A stretch of DNA of 64,000 bases from Chryseobacterium elymi (GCF_003385495.1 NZ_QNUH01000013.1:27100-91099), one strand, 5' to 3'. Counted from the first letter of the stretch, positions 27,185 through 34,991 are shown. Notes: generated by a model not told the origin, from the sequence alone. A program made the numbers and translations.

Positions 27185-28039
27185 TTAGACTTGATAGATA
27201 AGTTGATGATTTTCTAATTCTTTATTTTTAATAATATATTTTCCTTCTCCCCAAGGTTTATTTATGAATTTTCTATCAATAAATTTATCAATATTAATAG
27301 CATCAAAAAGATAGTACCCAATTTGAGGATTACCTCTACTTAATTCGATTCTAGGTAAGTCATTAATCATGGTCGTTAGAAAGCCAACAATTTCGTCGTT
27401 GGTGTTATTATCATTGTACGCTTTATGTATCCAGCCTTGTTGAGTATTACACAACCAGCCTTTATTTGCAATACAAATACTACTAATAAGTGGCAGAGTT
27501 TCCCAGTTCTCATCTATATCACTATACATCTCTAAAATTTTTTCAGGTTTGTAATTTTTCTGGTTAATGTCAAACGTAAATAATGAATAATGAGGCTTTA
27601 TAAAATGTGTAGGTATTGCGTAATTATTTTCATCATGTAGCGCTGGGGTACAGATTAATTTTTGGTCCAAATCATTAAATTTAGCAAAAGTATCTTTCAA
27701 ATTCCTCATATTGAAAACTGATTTAACTTCAATAGTCTTTAATACTGACTCAATAGGGAAAAGTCCTAATTTATCATTTGTTGAAAAAAATATTGGAGGA
27801 TGTAGATTTTTACTATATATGCATATGTCTATTTCACTTGATATATTGCCATCATAATCAATAATTTTACCATTACCGATAGAATAATTATTATTCAATA
27901 ACGGTTCAAATAATTGATGTAAAACAATTTCCCGGAGTCTTCCGGTTAAATATGGATGTTTTAGCTGTATTGCTGATTTAGCATCTGATAATGCTTTTTT
28001 TATTTGTCCATCCAATATTGTTCTATAATAATCATTCAT
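27185..28039 (-). CDS. DUF6602-like PD-(D/E)XK nuclease-fold protein
   Basis: The 284-residue protein resembles DUF6602 proteins of defence regions. It has RLREIVLHQLFEPLL near residue 34, then the strand GNGKIIDYDG and the acidic site SSEIDICIY (Asp71). The catalytic-like pair Glu104-x-Lys106 lies in TIEVKSV after PIESVL. This order (E...D...ExK) is that of a PD-(D/E)XK nuclease core. It overlaps the HNH gene by 8 bp on the minus strand, so both are made from one mRNA. It is likely one of the cleaving subunits of the restriction island, which is inference. Confidence 0.7.
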   Translation of the reverse strand: MNDYYRTILDGQIKKALSDAKSAIQLKHPYLTGRLREIVLHQLFEPLLNNNYSIGNGKIIDYDGNISSEIDICIYSKNLHPPIFFSTNDKLGLFPIESVLKTIEVKSVFNMRNLKDTFAKFNDLDQKLICTPALHDENNYAIPTHFIKPHYSLFTFDINQKNYKPEKILEMYSDIDENWETLPLISSICIANKGWLCNTQQGWIHKAYNDNNTNDEIVGFLTTMINDLPRIELSRGNPQIGYYLFDAINIDKFIDRKFINKPWGEGKYIIKNKELENHQLIYQV

Positions 28040-29024
28040 TATTCATGTTTTTTAAAAAAGTTTTCCATTTAAATTTGAGAGCATCTCCTGATAATGACTC
28101 AATTACTGTAGATGATAATTTTTGTTTATTATATTTTATATATTCTGAATTAATAAGAAGATCAGATACTATAACTTCAAACGTAGAAGGATTAATTGAA
28201 ATAAGATTCAGATCGAATAAAGTATGAATATCAGCTCTTAATAGCAATCCATTGTTTGGATGGTGGTCGTTTTCTCCTCTATATGGCTTAATATGTGCAG
28301 CTTCTAATATGTCAACTACATTACATCCCGTTATAATACATGTTCGATTATATTTCTCAAGTAATTTCTTTCTGAAGCTTTGTTGCCCCCTTCTAAGCTT
28401 TATTGCTTGTAAAATAATCTCTCTTTCATCCTTCATTTTAACAGTATAAGGAGATTGTTCCTCTTTTACGTATCCTTGCTCCGGAGATAAAATATTATTG
28501 TAGGAATCCAATTGTAATTTTTGTTCAATGTCACCAAAAAGTTTAAATACTTTTGAATCTAACCGTTGCATGGACATGTTTTGATTGTAGCCCTTAGTAT
28601 AAAACGGACGAATTTGTAAAAGATCTTCCCTTTGCCCTTTAAATGGTAGAAAAGTATTAAAAACAGCTTTAAACTTTGTTACAACTTTAGGTTCCTCTAG
28701 AGGAATATCAAATGCATGTCCTTTATTGCACCGGTATTTTGGAAATTTTGTTTTGCGTGAATCTATTGTTGTACTTGGACATTGAGGACATCTACGAATT
28801 ATTTTTTCCCCTTTTGATATATCAATGTAAGCAATGCTTGCAAAACCAAGTATCTTTTTTTTATCTGTAATAATTGCAATGTCGTTTTTCTTAATTTGTT
28901 TTGAATTAGGAACCAGACTATCATAATTATAATACTCACTTATACTATCTTCGTAGCTATCAATAGTTTGAAATGACCTATCTACTTCCGCTACGGTTTT
29001 AAATATCCAATAATCTCTAGTCAT
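28032..29024 (-). CDS. HNH endonuclease with N-terminal reader-like domain and zinc ribbon
   Basis: In this 330-residue protein, residues 1-70 resemble a PUA/EVE-like beta-barrel (IKKNDIAIITDKKKILGFAS), the fold that often reads modified bases. A zinc ribbon follows at Cys79, Cys82, Cys99 and His103. The C-terminal HNH nuclease has Cys229 and Cys234, His244 (AAHIKPY), Asn258 and His267 (RADIHTLFD). It is the most probable DNA-cleaving subunit of the island. It is transcribed divergently from vsr across 50 bp and overlaps the DUF6602-like gene. Confidence 0.85.
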   Translation of the reverse strand: MTRDYWIFKTVAEVDRSFQTIDSYEDSISEYYNYDSLVPNSKQIKKNDIAIITDKKKILGFASIAYIDISKGEKIIRRCPQCPSTTIDSRKTKFPKYRCNKGHAFDIPLEEPKVVTKFKAVFNTFLPFKGQREDLLQIRPFYTKGYNQNMSMQRLDSKVFKLFGDIEQKLQLDSYNNILSPEQGYVKEEQSPYTVKMKDEREIILQAIKLRRGQQSFRKKLLEKYNRTCIITGCNVVDILEAAHIKPYRGENDHHPNNGLLLRADIHTLFDLNLISINPSTFEVIVSDLLINSEYIKYNKQKLSSTVIESLSGDALKFKWKTFLKNMNNE

Positions 29025-29074
29025 GAAGGAATGATTTTTGTGGTATAATCTTACTCATAAACCCAAATATACAA

Positions 29075-29500
29075 ATGTCTGATATATTTTCTGCGCAAAA
29101 ACGGTCTGAAATAATGTCTAATATATCTGGAAAAGAAACAAAACCGGAAATATTAGTCAGAAAGTTTCTATTTGCAAATGGGTTTAGATTTAGAAAAAAC
29201 GACAAACGTTTTCCTGGTACACCAGATATAGTTTTACCAAAATATAAAACAGTTATTTTTATTCACGGATGTTTTTGGCATGGACATGAAAATTGTAAAA
29301 AGGCCAAGTTGCCTGCAACAAGAATAGAGTTTTGGGAAGAGAAAATTTCTAAAAATATTTTAAGAGATTCGTCTAATTATAATGAGTTAAAAAAATTGGG
29401 ATGGAATGTTTTAATAATTTGGGAATGTGACATTAATAATAAGGCTAAAAGAGAAATAACCTTTAGTAAATTATTAGTAACACTAAAATCTCAAATTTAA
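29075..29500 (+). CDS. vsr: very short patch repair endonuclease
   Basis: Vsr nicks next to T:G mismatches produced by deamination of 5-methylcytosine and starts very short patch repair. The 141-residue product has the family core RFPGTPDIVLPKYKTVIFIH with catalytic Asp, then GCFWHGH and the downstream Cys that completes the structural zinc site. The later EFWEEKISKN is also conserved. Length is standard. Its presence with an m5C methyltransferase agrees with repair of mutation caused by methylation. Confidence 0.94.
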   Translation: MSDIFSAQKRSEIMSNISGKETKPEILVRKFLFANGFRFRKNDKRFPGTPDIVLPKYKTVIFIHGCFWHGHENCKKAKLPATRIEFWEEKISKNILRDSSNYNELKKLGWNVLIIWECDINNKAKREITFSKLLVTLKSQI

Positions 29501-29806
29501 AATAGCATCTGTTATATCAATATTACACAAAAGATTTCTCAATTTATATTTCTTAACTAAAAGCTATCGCTTCCAACTTACTACTAATCTTATTTTAATT
29601 TTCAAAAAAATATCAAAATATATTTATTTTTTTGTGAGTCCCCCTGTATAATACCCCCACCGATTTTGGAGGGTGGAAGTATCCCCCCACCAGTAAAATA
29701 AAGAGAAAATTTCGCAAGCAGTAATACAATCAAGGTGATAGCTGATATACTATTGCTCATAATTCTTTTGTTCCTGGTGTTTTATCTAACTTAAAAATCA
29801 AAAACA
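29501..29806. other. 306-bp intergenic region with a C-rich block
   Basis: Mostly AT-rich and non-coding. At about 29640-29692 a strikingly C-rich stretch holds two copies of CCCCCACC, at 29654-29661 and 29684-29691. The sequence GGAGGGTGG lies between them and can pair with the first copy. This may be a structured leader, a replication or transfer origin-like site, or an operator of the downstream gene. No ORF was found. Confidence 0.4.
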
Positions 29807-30205
29807 ATGGTAACAATTATCAACTACAAAAAAAGACAAAAAGAAGACGATTCTACATTCTATGTACTAGAAGTTCAGGGAGGTGTTGAAATGGTTATGA
29901 GCCAAACTACGGGACAATTCTATGCTACATCTAAGAAAGCTTCAATCACATCAACATTTGATGAGGTTACTTGTCAAGCTCTGATGGGTACTCAGATGCA
30001 AGGAAGTATTATTAAGCAGGAATGTAACCCTTATGAGTATACTGTTAAAGATACAGGGGAAGTGATTTTACTTCATCACAGATTTGTGTATTCACCGCAG
30101 GAACCAGGAAAAGAAAATACTGTTAAGGAACAGATAACCAATAGCTTTGCTAGTGATGTTGAATCCTTTTCAAGAAATGGAAAACATGTATTGACAGAAG
30201 CATAG
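29807..30205 (+). CDS. hypothetical mobile-element protein
   Basis: The 132-residue soluble protein contains LEVQGGVEMVMSQTTGQFYA and CNPYEYTVKDTGEVILL. Such proteins recur in Bacteroidota islands near radC-like genes, without known function. It is monocistronic, followed by a long inverted repeat at 30228-30346. Confidence 0.65.
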   Translation: MVTIINYKKRQKEDDSTFYVLEVQGGVEMVMSQTTGQFYATSKKASITSTFDEVTCQALMGTQMQGSIIKQECNPYEYTVKDTGEVILLHHRFVYSPQEPGKENTVKEQITNSFASDVESFSRNGKHVLTEA

Positions 30206-30227
30206 CAGCTTCACTCAACATACAAAG

Positions 30228-30346
30228 TGCCAAAGTGCCGAATTTTTGTAAAACTTCAAATCTTAAAATTTAGAATCTGCTTACTTCAAAGTGGATCATG
30301 AGTAAAAGAAATAGTTTTCAAATATTCCGGCACTTTGGCATTTTTT
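30228..30346 (+). repeat. inverted repeat TGCCAAAGTGCCG / CGGCACTTTGGCA
   Basis: The left arm is 30228-30240 and the right arm 30328-30340, identical over 13 bp across 87 bp, with TTTTTT directly after the right arm. It could be a terminator with a large loop or a protein-binding pair. Confidence 0.5.
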
Positions 30347-30366
30347 AACCCTAGCATTATAAATAT

Positions 30367-30807
30367 ATGAATCAATTAATGGAAATATCAGTCAATTATA
30401 ACACGACTAACCAACAAAGAGTAAGAATAACTAGCCATAAGGAGGCTTATGAATTAATTATTAAGAATTGGAATCTTAATATCATTGAATTTCAAGAAGA
30501 ATGTAAAGTAATTTTAATGAATAAAGGAAATTTCGTTTTGGGTATTTTCGATGTTTCCAAAGGCGGTATAGATAGTTCAGTAGTTGATATAAGAATTATT
30601 TTAGCTGTAGCTCTTAAATGTAATGCTACTCAACTGATACTGGTACATAATCATCCTAGTGGAAGCCTCACGCCAAGCAATTCAGACAAAAACATAACTG
30701 AAAAGTTAAGTAAGGCTTGTGATTTACTGAATTTAACACTTTTGGATCATTTAATTATTACAAGAAACGATTATTATAGCCTTAACAAAGAAGATAATTT
30801 TTTATAG
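30367..30807 (+). CDS. radC: RadC-like JAB-domain protein
   Basis: The 146-residue protein consists of the RadC/JAB1-MPN metalloprotease-like domain only. It has VHNHPSGS (His94, His96) and Asp107 in TPSNSDKN as predicted metal ligands. Chromosomal RadC is longer and carries an HhH region. This short form is the kind found on islands and plasmids, where its role (possibly plasmid establishment or anti-restriction) is not settled. Gene symbol given by family resemblance. Confidence 0.85.
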   Translation: MNQLMEISVNYNTTNQQRVRITSHKEAYELIIKNWNLNIIEFQEECKVILMNKGNFVLGIFDVSKGGIDSSVVDIRIILAVALKCNATQLILVHNHPSGSLTPSNSDKNITEKLSKACDLLNLTLLDHLIITRNDYYSLNKEDNFL

Positions 30808-30899
30808 TTCAAACTAGCGCATGTACTACACAGATAGGACATATTTTGCAGTATTTATTGATTTTAAAATTTGTTTGGATTAGTATTAATAGCTGAAAT

Positions 30900-31136
30900 T
30901 TATTTTTCTGGTAGCTCAAAATCTAAGAAATCTTTCATTGGAATTTCTAACCCTTCACTAAGTCTATATAACTGATAAATTGTAATATTAGTTTTGCCGG
31001 ATTCCATTCTGGAAATATTAGTAGGATCAATTTCACCTCTCATTCTGCCCACCAGTTCAACCTGAGTGATACCTTTTTGTATTCTCAATTCCTTAATTCT
31101 TTTTCCTACGATTATTTGAATCTCAGATTTTTCCAA
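30900..31136 (-). CDS. XRE-family transcriptional regulator
   Basis: A 78-residue Cro/C1-type helix-turn-helix repressor: GKRIKELRIQKGITQVELV, then the recognition helix around PTNISRMESGKTN. The start is a TTG at 31136; no better ATG lies upstream in frame. It is divergent from the secreted-protein gene at 31229. The shared upstream region holds two palindromes that are likely operators. Confidence 0.85.
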   Translation of the reverse strand: MEKSEIQIIVGKRIKELRIQKGITQVELVGRMRGEIDPTNISRMESGKTNITIYQLYRLSEGLEIPMKDFLDFELPEK

Positions 31137-31137
31137 C

Positions 31138-31200
31138 TTGACTTATTTGACAAGTCAAAGAAACTGGATATATTTGCCTGAATAAATGTCATATATGACA
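31138..31200. promoter_or_regulatory. two operator-like palindromes of the XRE regulator
   Basis: TTGACTT...AAGTCAA (31138-31158, 7-bp arms) and the perfect 14-bp TGTCATATATGACA (31187-31200) lie between the divergent genes. They share a TGAC half-site. Confidence 0.5.
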
Positions 31201-31228
31201 ATTTTTAATTTAACATTTAAAATACACT

Positions 31229-31696
31229 ATGAAAAAACTACTATTTATTACAGCCTTATTATTATCAATTTCAATGTTCGGTCAGCAAGCAGTTGATTCA
31301 ATATATATTCCTCAATATGACAAAACGTTGGATGAACAAGGTTTTCAATACGTAACCACATCCGTAGACGGTAAAAGATATTATGTAAAGGTTGACAAGT
31401 CCCAGAAGCTATTTGATAAGACGATCATATCTGTAGATGTTTGGGTGAAGTATAACTATACCTCTAAAACAAAGGGTAAGAATGGAAAACTAAAGAAAAT
31501 TGATACTGGGTATTACTTGGAGTATATGAACTTTGATTGCACTGGAAAAGCCTATACAGGAGGAGAAGTATTACAGTATAACTCTATTGGAAAACTTATT
31601 AATCGAGATGAAAGGTTCTCGAATATTACACGAAGAATTGTACCAGGTTCAGTAAGTGAAGGGCTATTTGAAGCTGTTTGTCATAAAATCAATTAA
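31229..31696 (+). CDS. small secreted or periplasmic protein
   Basis: The 155-residue product has a signal peptide of about 18 residues (MKKLLFITALLLSISMFG, then QQA), followed by a beta-rich domain with VDVWVKYNYTSKTKGKNGK. No lipobox is visible. Domain unknown. It lies 12 bp before a small membrane-protein gene and is divergent from the XRE regulator, which may repress it. Confidence 0.7.
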   Translation: MKKLLFITALLLSISMFGQQAVDSIYIPQYDKTLDEQGFQYVTTSVDGKRYYVKVDKSQKLFDKTIISVDVWVKYNYTSKTKGKNGKLKKIDTGYYLEYMNFDCTGKAYTGGEVLQYNSIGKLINRDERFSNITRRIVPGSVSEGLFEAVCHKIN

Positions 31697-31708
31697 TCTA
31701 TATCATAC

Positions 31709-31951
31709 ATGGAATATTTACTTCTGATACTGGTAATACCAGTATTGATCATTGTTTCTGTCTTCCTAAGCTTGGTGTTAGGTAGCCTTATTCGTTTCAT
31801 CAATGAAGGAGATCGTTTTAAAAGTCCTTTGGATGATTATAGACCAATGCCTATAGTTCTTAAAGATAAAGAGTTTTGGAAGACCTTATTAACAGGTTTT
31901 TTCGTCTATTTAAGTTTATTGATTATTGTGAAATGCTTATCAGATAATTGA
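31709..31951 (+). CDS. 80-residue membrane protein
   Basis: Two hydrophobic helices (about 3-27 and 56-74) flank the polar loop INEGDRFKSPLDDYRPMP. No family is recognised. It is co-transcribed with the secreted protein before it and is the last gene inside the element. Confidence 0.6.
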   Translation: MEYLLLILVIPVLIIVSVFLSLVLGSLIRFINEGDRFKSPLDDYRPMPIVLKDKEFWKTLLTGFFVYLSLLIIVKCLSDN

Positions 31952-32026
31952 TTGAATATTTAATACCAAATTACAGGAATTGCAATAATTACATTCTTAC
32001 ATCCTAAAAATAAGATTAAGTTTCTG

Positions 32027-32045
32027 CTGCAACAATACTGCAACA
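32027..32045 (+). other. right arm-type integrase sites (2 x CTGCAACA)
   Basis: CTGCAACA at 32027-32034 and 32038-32045 again has the 11-bp period of the left pair (13564-13582). The following bases, ATTTTGTAT, differ from the left copy only by one T. Confidence 0.55.
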
Positions 32046-32157
32046 TTTTGTATAAAAGGATGAAAATGATTGAAATTGAATAAAAATTAGAATTTGATTA
32101 AATTATTGGAAACCAATTAAATGAAAAGAAATGAACGTAATTGATAAATATACTAGA

Positions 32158-32208
32158 CTGACTCATAATCAGGTGGTCCCTGGTTCGAGCCCAGGTGGGA
32201 CCACTTTT
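32158..32208 (+). repeat. attR core: duplicated tRNA 3' part
   Basis: Exact 51-bp copy of 13467-13517. It lacks the 5' acceptor strand and D arm, so it cannot be a tRNA. The following terminator hairpin (32215-32245) is also duplicated, with small changes. Confidence 0.9.
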
Positions 32209-32538
32209 TAAATCAAGCACTTACAGAGATGTAGGTGCTTTTGTTTTGTGATGGGTAACACATAGGTAACACAATTTTTCCTATTCTAACTTTTCCTTAT
32301 TTTTGAATATGAAAGTAATAAAGCCCCCTTTTCATTGTTATTCTCTAAAAATCTGGGTGGAGAAGTTTTTACTGTTGTCTGGTAGTTGCTGAATTTCGAG
32401 ATATTATAATCTCTTACACTCCGAAATGCAATAAAAATTCCTGCAACGTTTGTCGGAGGAATTTGATAATCACTAAAAAAATAGTTCTAAAACATTATAA
32501 TCATTATCTATAATTTTTGTGATGAGATCAGTTATAAT
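32209..32538. other. relic of a second element's left end
   Basis: After the duplicated terminator lies GGTAACACATAGGTAACAC at 32254-32272: two GGTAACAC copies 11 bp apart. They start 46 bp from the core, as the CTGCAACA pair does beyond attL (47 bp). The rest, to 32538, has no gene. I read this as the arm region of an earlier element in the same tRNA site. Confidence 0.5.
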
Positions 32539-33537
32539 CTAAAGTGATGTATTTTCAGTTTCCCTATCCGGCCATGCAAAGCATTCGGGATCATAACGAT
32601 TTGTATCTACCAGGTAAAAAGTATTCAGACCTTGTATCAGACTGCCCCAGCCTAGGAACAATTGTTTTACCTGTTCCTGGTACTTCCCAAAATCAGGAAG
32701 ATCTTCCTGTAAAGCAACAAGTTCTGCAAGATCATCATCATGAATTTTCATGGCTTCAGTCATGGCATCTTCTAATGACAAGTTATAGTTTCGCTGTAAG
32801 ACGATAACGATATTCATAACTTCGGTATCCTTGCTGAGTTCTTTTTTCAATCCCTGGATATCATTCTGCCAGGCAATAATTCTGGACCATAGGGATCGAA
32901 CACGTTGTATTACAGGATGGCGTTCTACCTCTTCTGTTAAAAAGGTGCAAAACTCTGCATCAACCAGATAGAAATAAGGAAATATTACAATTGAATATTC
33001 GCGGATTACTTTAAACAATGCAAGTGAAGGTACTGTTTGGGTTGCCTTATAAGTTGCCTCTTCTTGGGCACCATATCTTGTAACGGTGTAAAAAGTATCT
33101 GCCAAGCGTTTCATCCATTCATCAGGCATAAAAGCGCGAAATTCATCTCTGATTTTGGCGGCCTGGATGAAATAACCGGGATCTTCCGGAGTAAGGCTGT
33201 CCCCCCTGAATATTGCTACGAGTCGCTCGCAATATTTACTGACTTCTTCTTCGGTTGCATATTCAAGCTGATCATCAAATATGGTATGGAAAACGACATA
33301 CCGATGCATAGGTGTTACGCGCTCATAACTTGCATAAGGATACATTCTTGCCGAACACCTGTGCAGGTTCATGCTCTTGTATCGTTCACGTATATTTTCA
33401 GATAAATATACATAATCAGTATCAATCCAGTTTCTGTAATCAATACCCATTTGTTCCACATTCGGATTGATTTTATCTGGCCAAGGGTAATAACCTTGAG
33501 GTAGGTAATTCGACGGGTTGTAATCTTCTGGTTTCAT
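32539..33537 (-). CDS. class I terpene synthase
   Basis: The 332-residue all-helical enzyme should cyclise a prenyl diphosphate, probably farnesyl diphosphate. Metal site 1 is Asp88-Asp89-x-x-Glu92 in IFDDQLEY. The second, NSE-type, is Asn225-Asp226...Glu233 in WQNDIQGLKKE, with Gly229 in place of the usual Ser/Thr. A C-terminal Arg-Tyr pair (NRYDPE) fits the family. It follows a paralogue by 88 bp on the same strand. No prenyltransferase or P450 is adjacent. Product is unknown. Confidence 0.85.
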   Translation of the reverse strand: MKPEDYNPSNYLPQGYYPWPDKINPNVEQMGIDYRNWIDTDYVYLSENIRERYKSMNLHRCSARMYPYASYERVTPMHRYVVFHTIFDDQLEYATEEEVSKYCERLVAIFRGDSLTPEDPGYFIQAAKIRDEFRAFMPDEWMKRLADTFYTVTRYGAQEEATYKATQTVPSLALFKVIREYSIVIFPYFYLVDAEFCTFLTEEVERHPVIQRVRSLWSRIIAWQNDIQGLKKELSKDTEVMNIVIVLQRNYNLSLEDAMTEAMKIHDDDLAELVALQEDLPDFGKYQEQVKQLFLGWGSLIQGLNTFYLVDTNRYDPECFAWPDRETENTSL

Positions 33538-33625
33538 TTTTTTAAATTAAAGTGATAAATTGATGTTTGATAGTTTGGTGTTATGATAGAATATTTTTAA
33601 TTTAAAAATATTCTTATACAAAGTA

Positions 33626-34642
33626 TTATTGAACCTGATTCAGCTTTGCTTTTAGTTCTGCTGCTCCAGGAAATTCAGCTGCGGTATAACGATCCAGTTT
33701 TGTAGATATATTTTTCCATCCGCTCAGTACCATGCTCATATAATGTACCCAGTTGACTACCGCGTCCTGCCAGATCCCAAAATCAGGAAGATTGGCTTGT
33801 AGTTCTAAAAATTCTTTCAGATCTTCATTGTGAAGACGTAAATCTTCAATACAAGCTTCTTTGAGGGACATCTGCCGTTCGTGTTGGATCACTTTTACGA
33901 TATTGTAATAAATACTGCCAGTTACTTCATCCTTTAGTACAGATTGTACTTCATTAAAAAAAGTAACCAGATGGCAGGCAAGTGTTTGCAGGCGAATGAT
34001 TACTGGATGTGCGTGAATCTCCGGCGGAAGCACTATTCCTGTTTCTAACTCTGTAAGCTGTAGAAAGGGATAGAGGCAGATAGAATTTTCACGCAATGCA
34101 ATACATTCGCTCACACTGGGATAGGCTTTATTTTTCTTGTATTTTAATTCCGTTTCTAATCCTGTAAAATACCTACTGATCATTTGCGTAAAACGGGCAA
34201 CTGATTCCTGTGGGATAAATTCCAGGAGTTCTTCTCTTAAAGAAGCTAGCATAGGTCCTAAAGGTATTCCTGAATCCTTAGCAGTTATTTCACCTTTCAA
34301 TATCGCAATAGACTGGGTGTGTACATACCCGATATCTTCCGGCTCACTTTCTTCATAGAGATCATCATTGTACAGAGTCCATAGCATTAACCTGCAGATG
34401 GGTTTGAACCGTTCAGGTGGTGCTGTTGGAAACCATTGGGCTGCAATATGTGCTGTTTTGGTTTTTTTGTACTTTTTCCGAAGGTCGGGGTTCTGCTCAT
34501 ACAACCAGAGATATTCTCCGTCGATCCATTGATTTTCAGTGATCTGTTGTAATTGTTCGGCATTGGGGTTTTTTAATGTAGGGAATGGGTACCTGAACTG
34601 CTGGCGAAGGAGTTCAAGGGTACTAAAATTTTCAGTATCCAT
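33626..34642 (-). CDS. class I terpene synthase (second copy)
   Basis: The 338-residue protein is distantly related to its downstream neighbour. Metal site 1 is Asp93-Asp94-x-x-Glu97 in YNDDLYEE. Site 2 is Asn230-Glu231-x-x-Ser234-x-x-x-Asp238 in FFNEVQSVLKD, where the usual Asp and Glu are exchanged for Glu and Asp. The Arg-Tyr motif is DRYTAAEF. The altered site may change metal use or activity. It is the first gene of the two-gene operon. The low identity between the pair suggests old divergence rather than recent duplication. Confidence 0.83.
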   Translation of the reverse strand: MDTENFSTLELLRQQFRYPFPTLKNPNAEQLQQITENQWIDGEYLWLYEQNPDLRKKYKKTKTAHIAAQWFPTAPPERFKPICRLMLWTLYNDDLYEESEPEDIGYVHTQSIAILKGEITAKDSGIPLGPMLASLREELLEFIPQESVARFTQMISRYFTGLETELKYKKNKAYPSVSECIALRENSICLYPFLQLTELETGIVLPPEIHAHPVIIRLQTLACHLVTFFNEVQSVLKDEVTGSIYYNIVKVIQHERQMSLKEACIEDLRLHNEDLKEFLELQANLPDFGIWQDAVVNWVHYMSMVLSGWKNISTKLDRYTAAEFPGAAELKAKLNQVQ

Positions 34643-34988
34643 ATTGTGTGAGTTTTGGTTTAGTTTTACGCTAATGTATAATTTTATTTTTAATATTTTA
34701 GTGTTTTATTTCACATAATTGTTATTTATGTTAGAATACTCTAAGATTTATATATTATAGAATCTTAGATGGTAATTTATCTGTAAAAATAAATTAAGAA
34801 TCTATTTGTTGGAATTATCACCTTTGTTATTACATGATTTTAATACTTTTAAAGTTTAACATCCTAGCAGAAGCGAGAAGCTTGGAATATCCCAAGAGGA
34901 GTTTGGTCACTTGGAGAAAGAGTGATGCAAAATATATTTATTAATATTTAACAGCAGCCCGTCTTACCTTTTAATAATAAGATGGGCT
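34643..34988. other. 346-bp spacer with a decayed HTH fragment
   Basis: AT-rich upstream region of the terpene synthase operon. At about 34866-34925 the plus strand reads EKLGISQEEFGHLEKE followed by a stop. This looks like the middle of a lost XRE-type regulator gene. A hairpin (AGCCCGTCTTA / TAAGATGGGCT, 34956-34988) follows. No intact gene. Confidence 0.35.
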
Positions 34989-34991
34989 TTA
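34956..34991 (+). terminator. hairpin at the end of the serine hydrolase gene
   Basis: AGCCCGTCTTA pairs with TAAGATGGGCT (one G-T pair) over 11 bases and is followed by TTTATTT. It overlaps the 3' end of the convergent hydrolase gene. Confidence 0.5.

Larger units (their letters stand above)
13467..32208. mobile_element. 18.7-kb integrative element in a tRNA gene
   Basis: The limits are set by a 51-bp direct repeat of the tRNA 3' part (13467-13517 and 32158-32208). It encodes a tyrosine integrase (16644-17852), an excisionase-like HTH protein, DUF3987, AAA_24-like, DUF3871 and RadC-like proteins. All of these are regular companions in Bacteroidota mobile islands. The cargo is a restriction-modification island (20350-29500). 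Inside each end lies a pair of CTGCAACA repeats. I see no relaxase, coupling protein or type IV secretion gene, so the element is not self-conjugative. The interior is visibly more AT-rich than the flanks. Confidence 0.9.

Noticed and set aside
32158..32203. Second CAT-anticodon tRNA gene at the right end of the island
   Set aside because: Only the part from the anticodon stem to the 3' end is present. It is the attR duplicate and cannot fold as a tRNA.
13467..32208. Prophage
   Set aside because: No capsid, portal, terminase, tail or lysis gene; the gene set is that of an integrative island.
13467..32208. Self-transmissible conjugative element
   Set aside because: No relaxase, coupling protein or conjugation gene (tra or type IV secretion) could be recognised in any frame.
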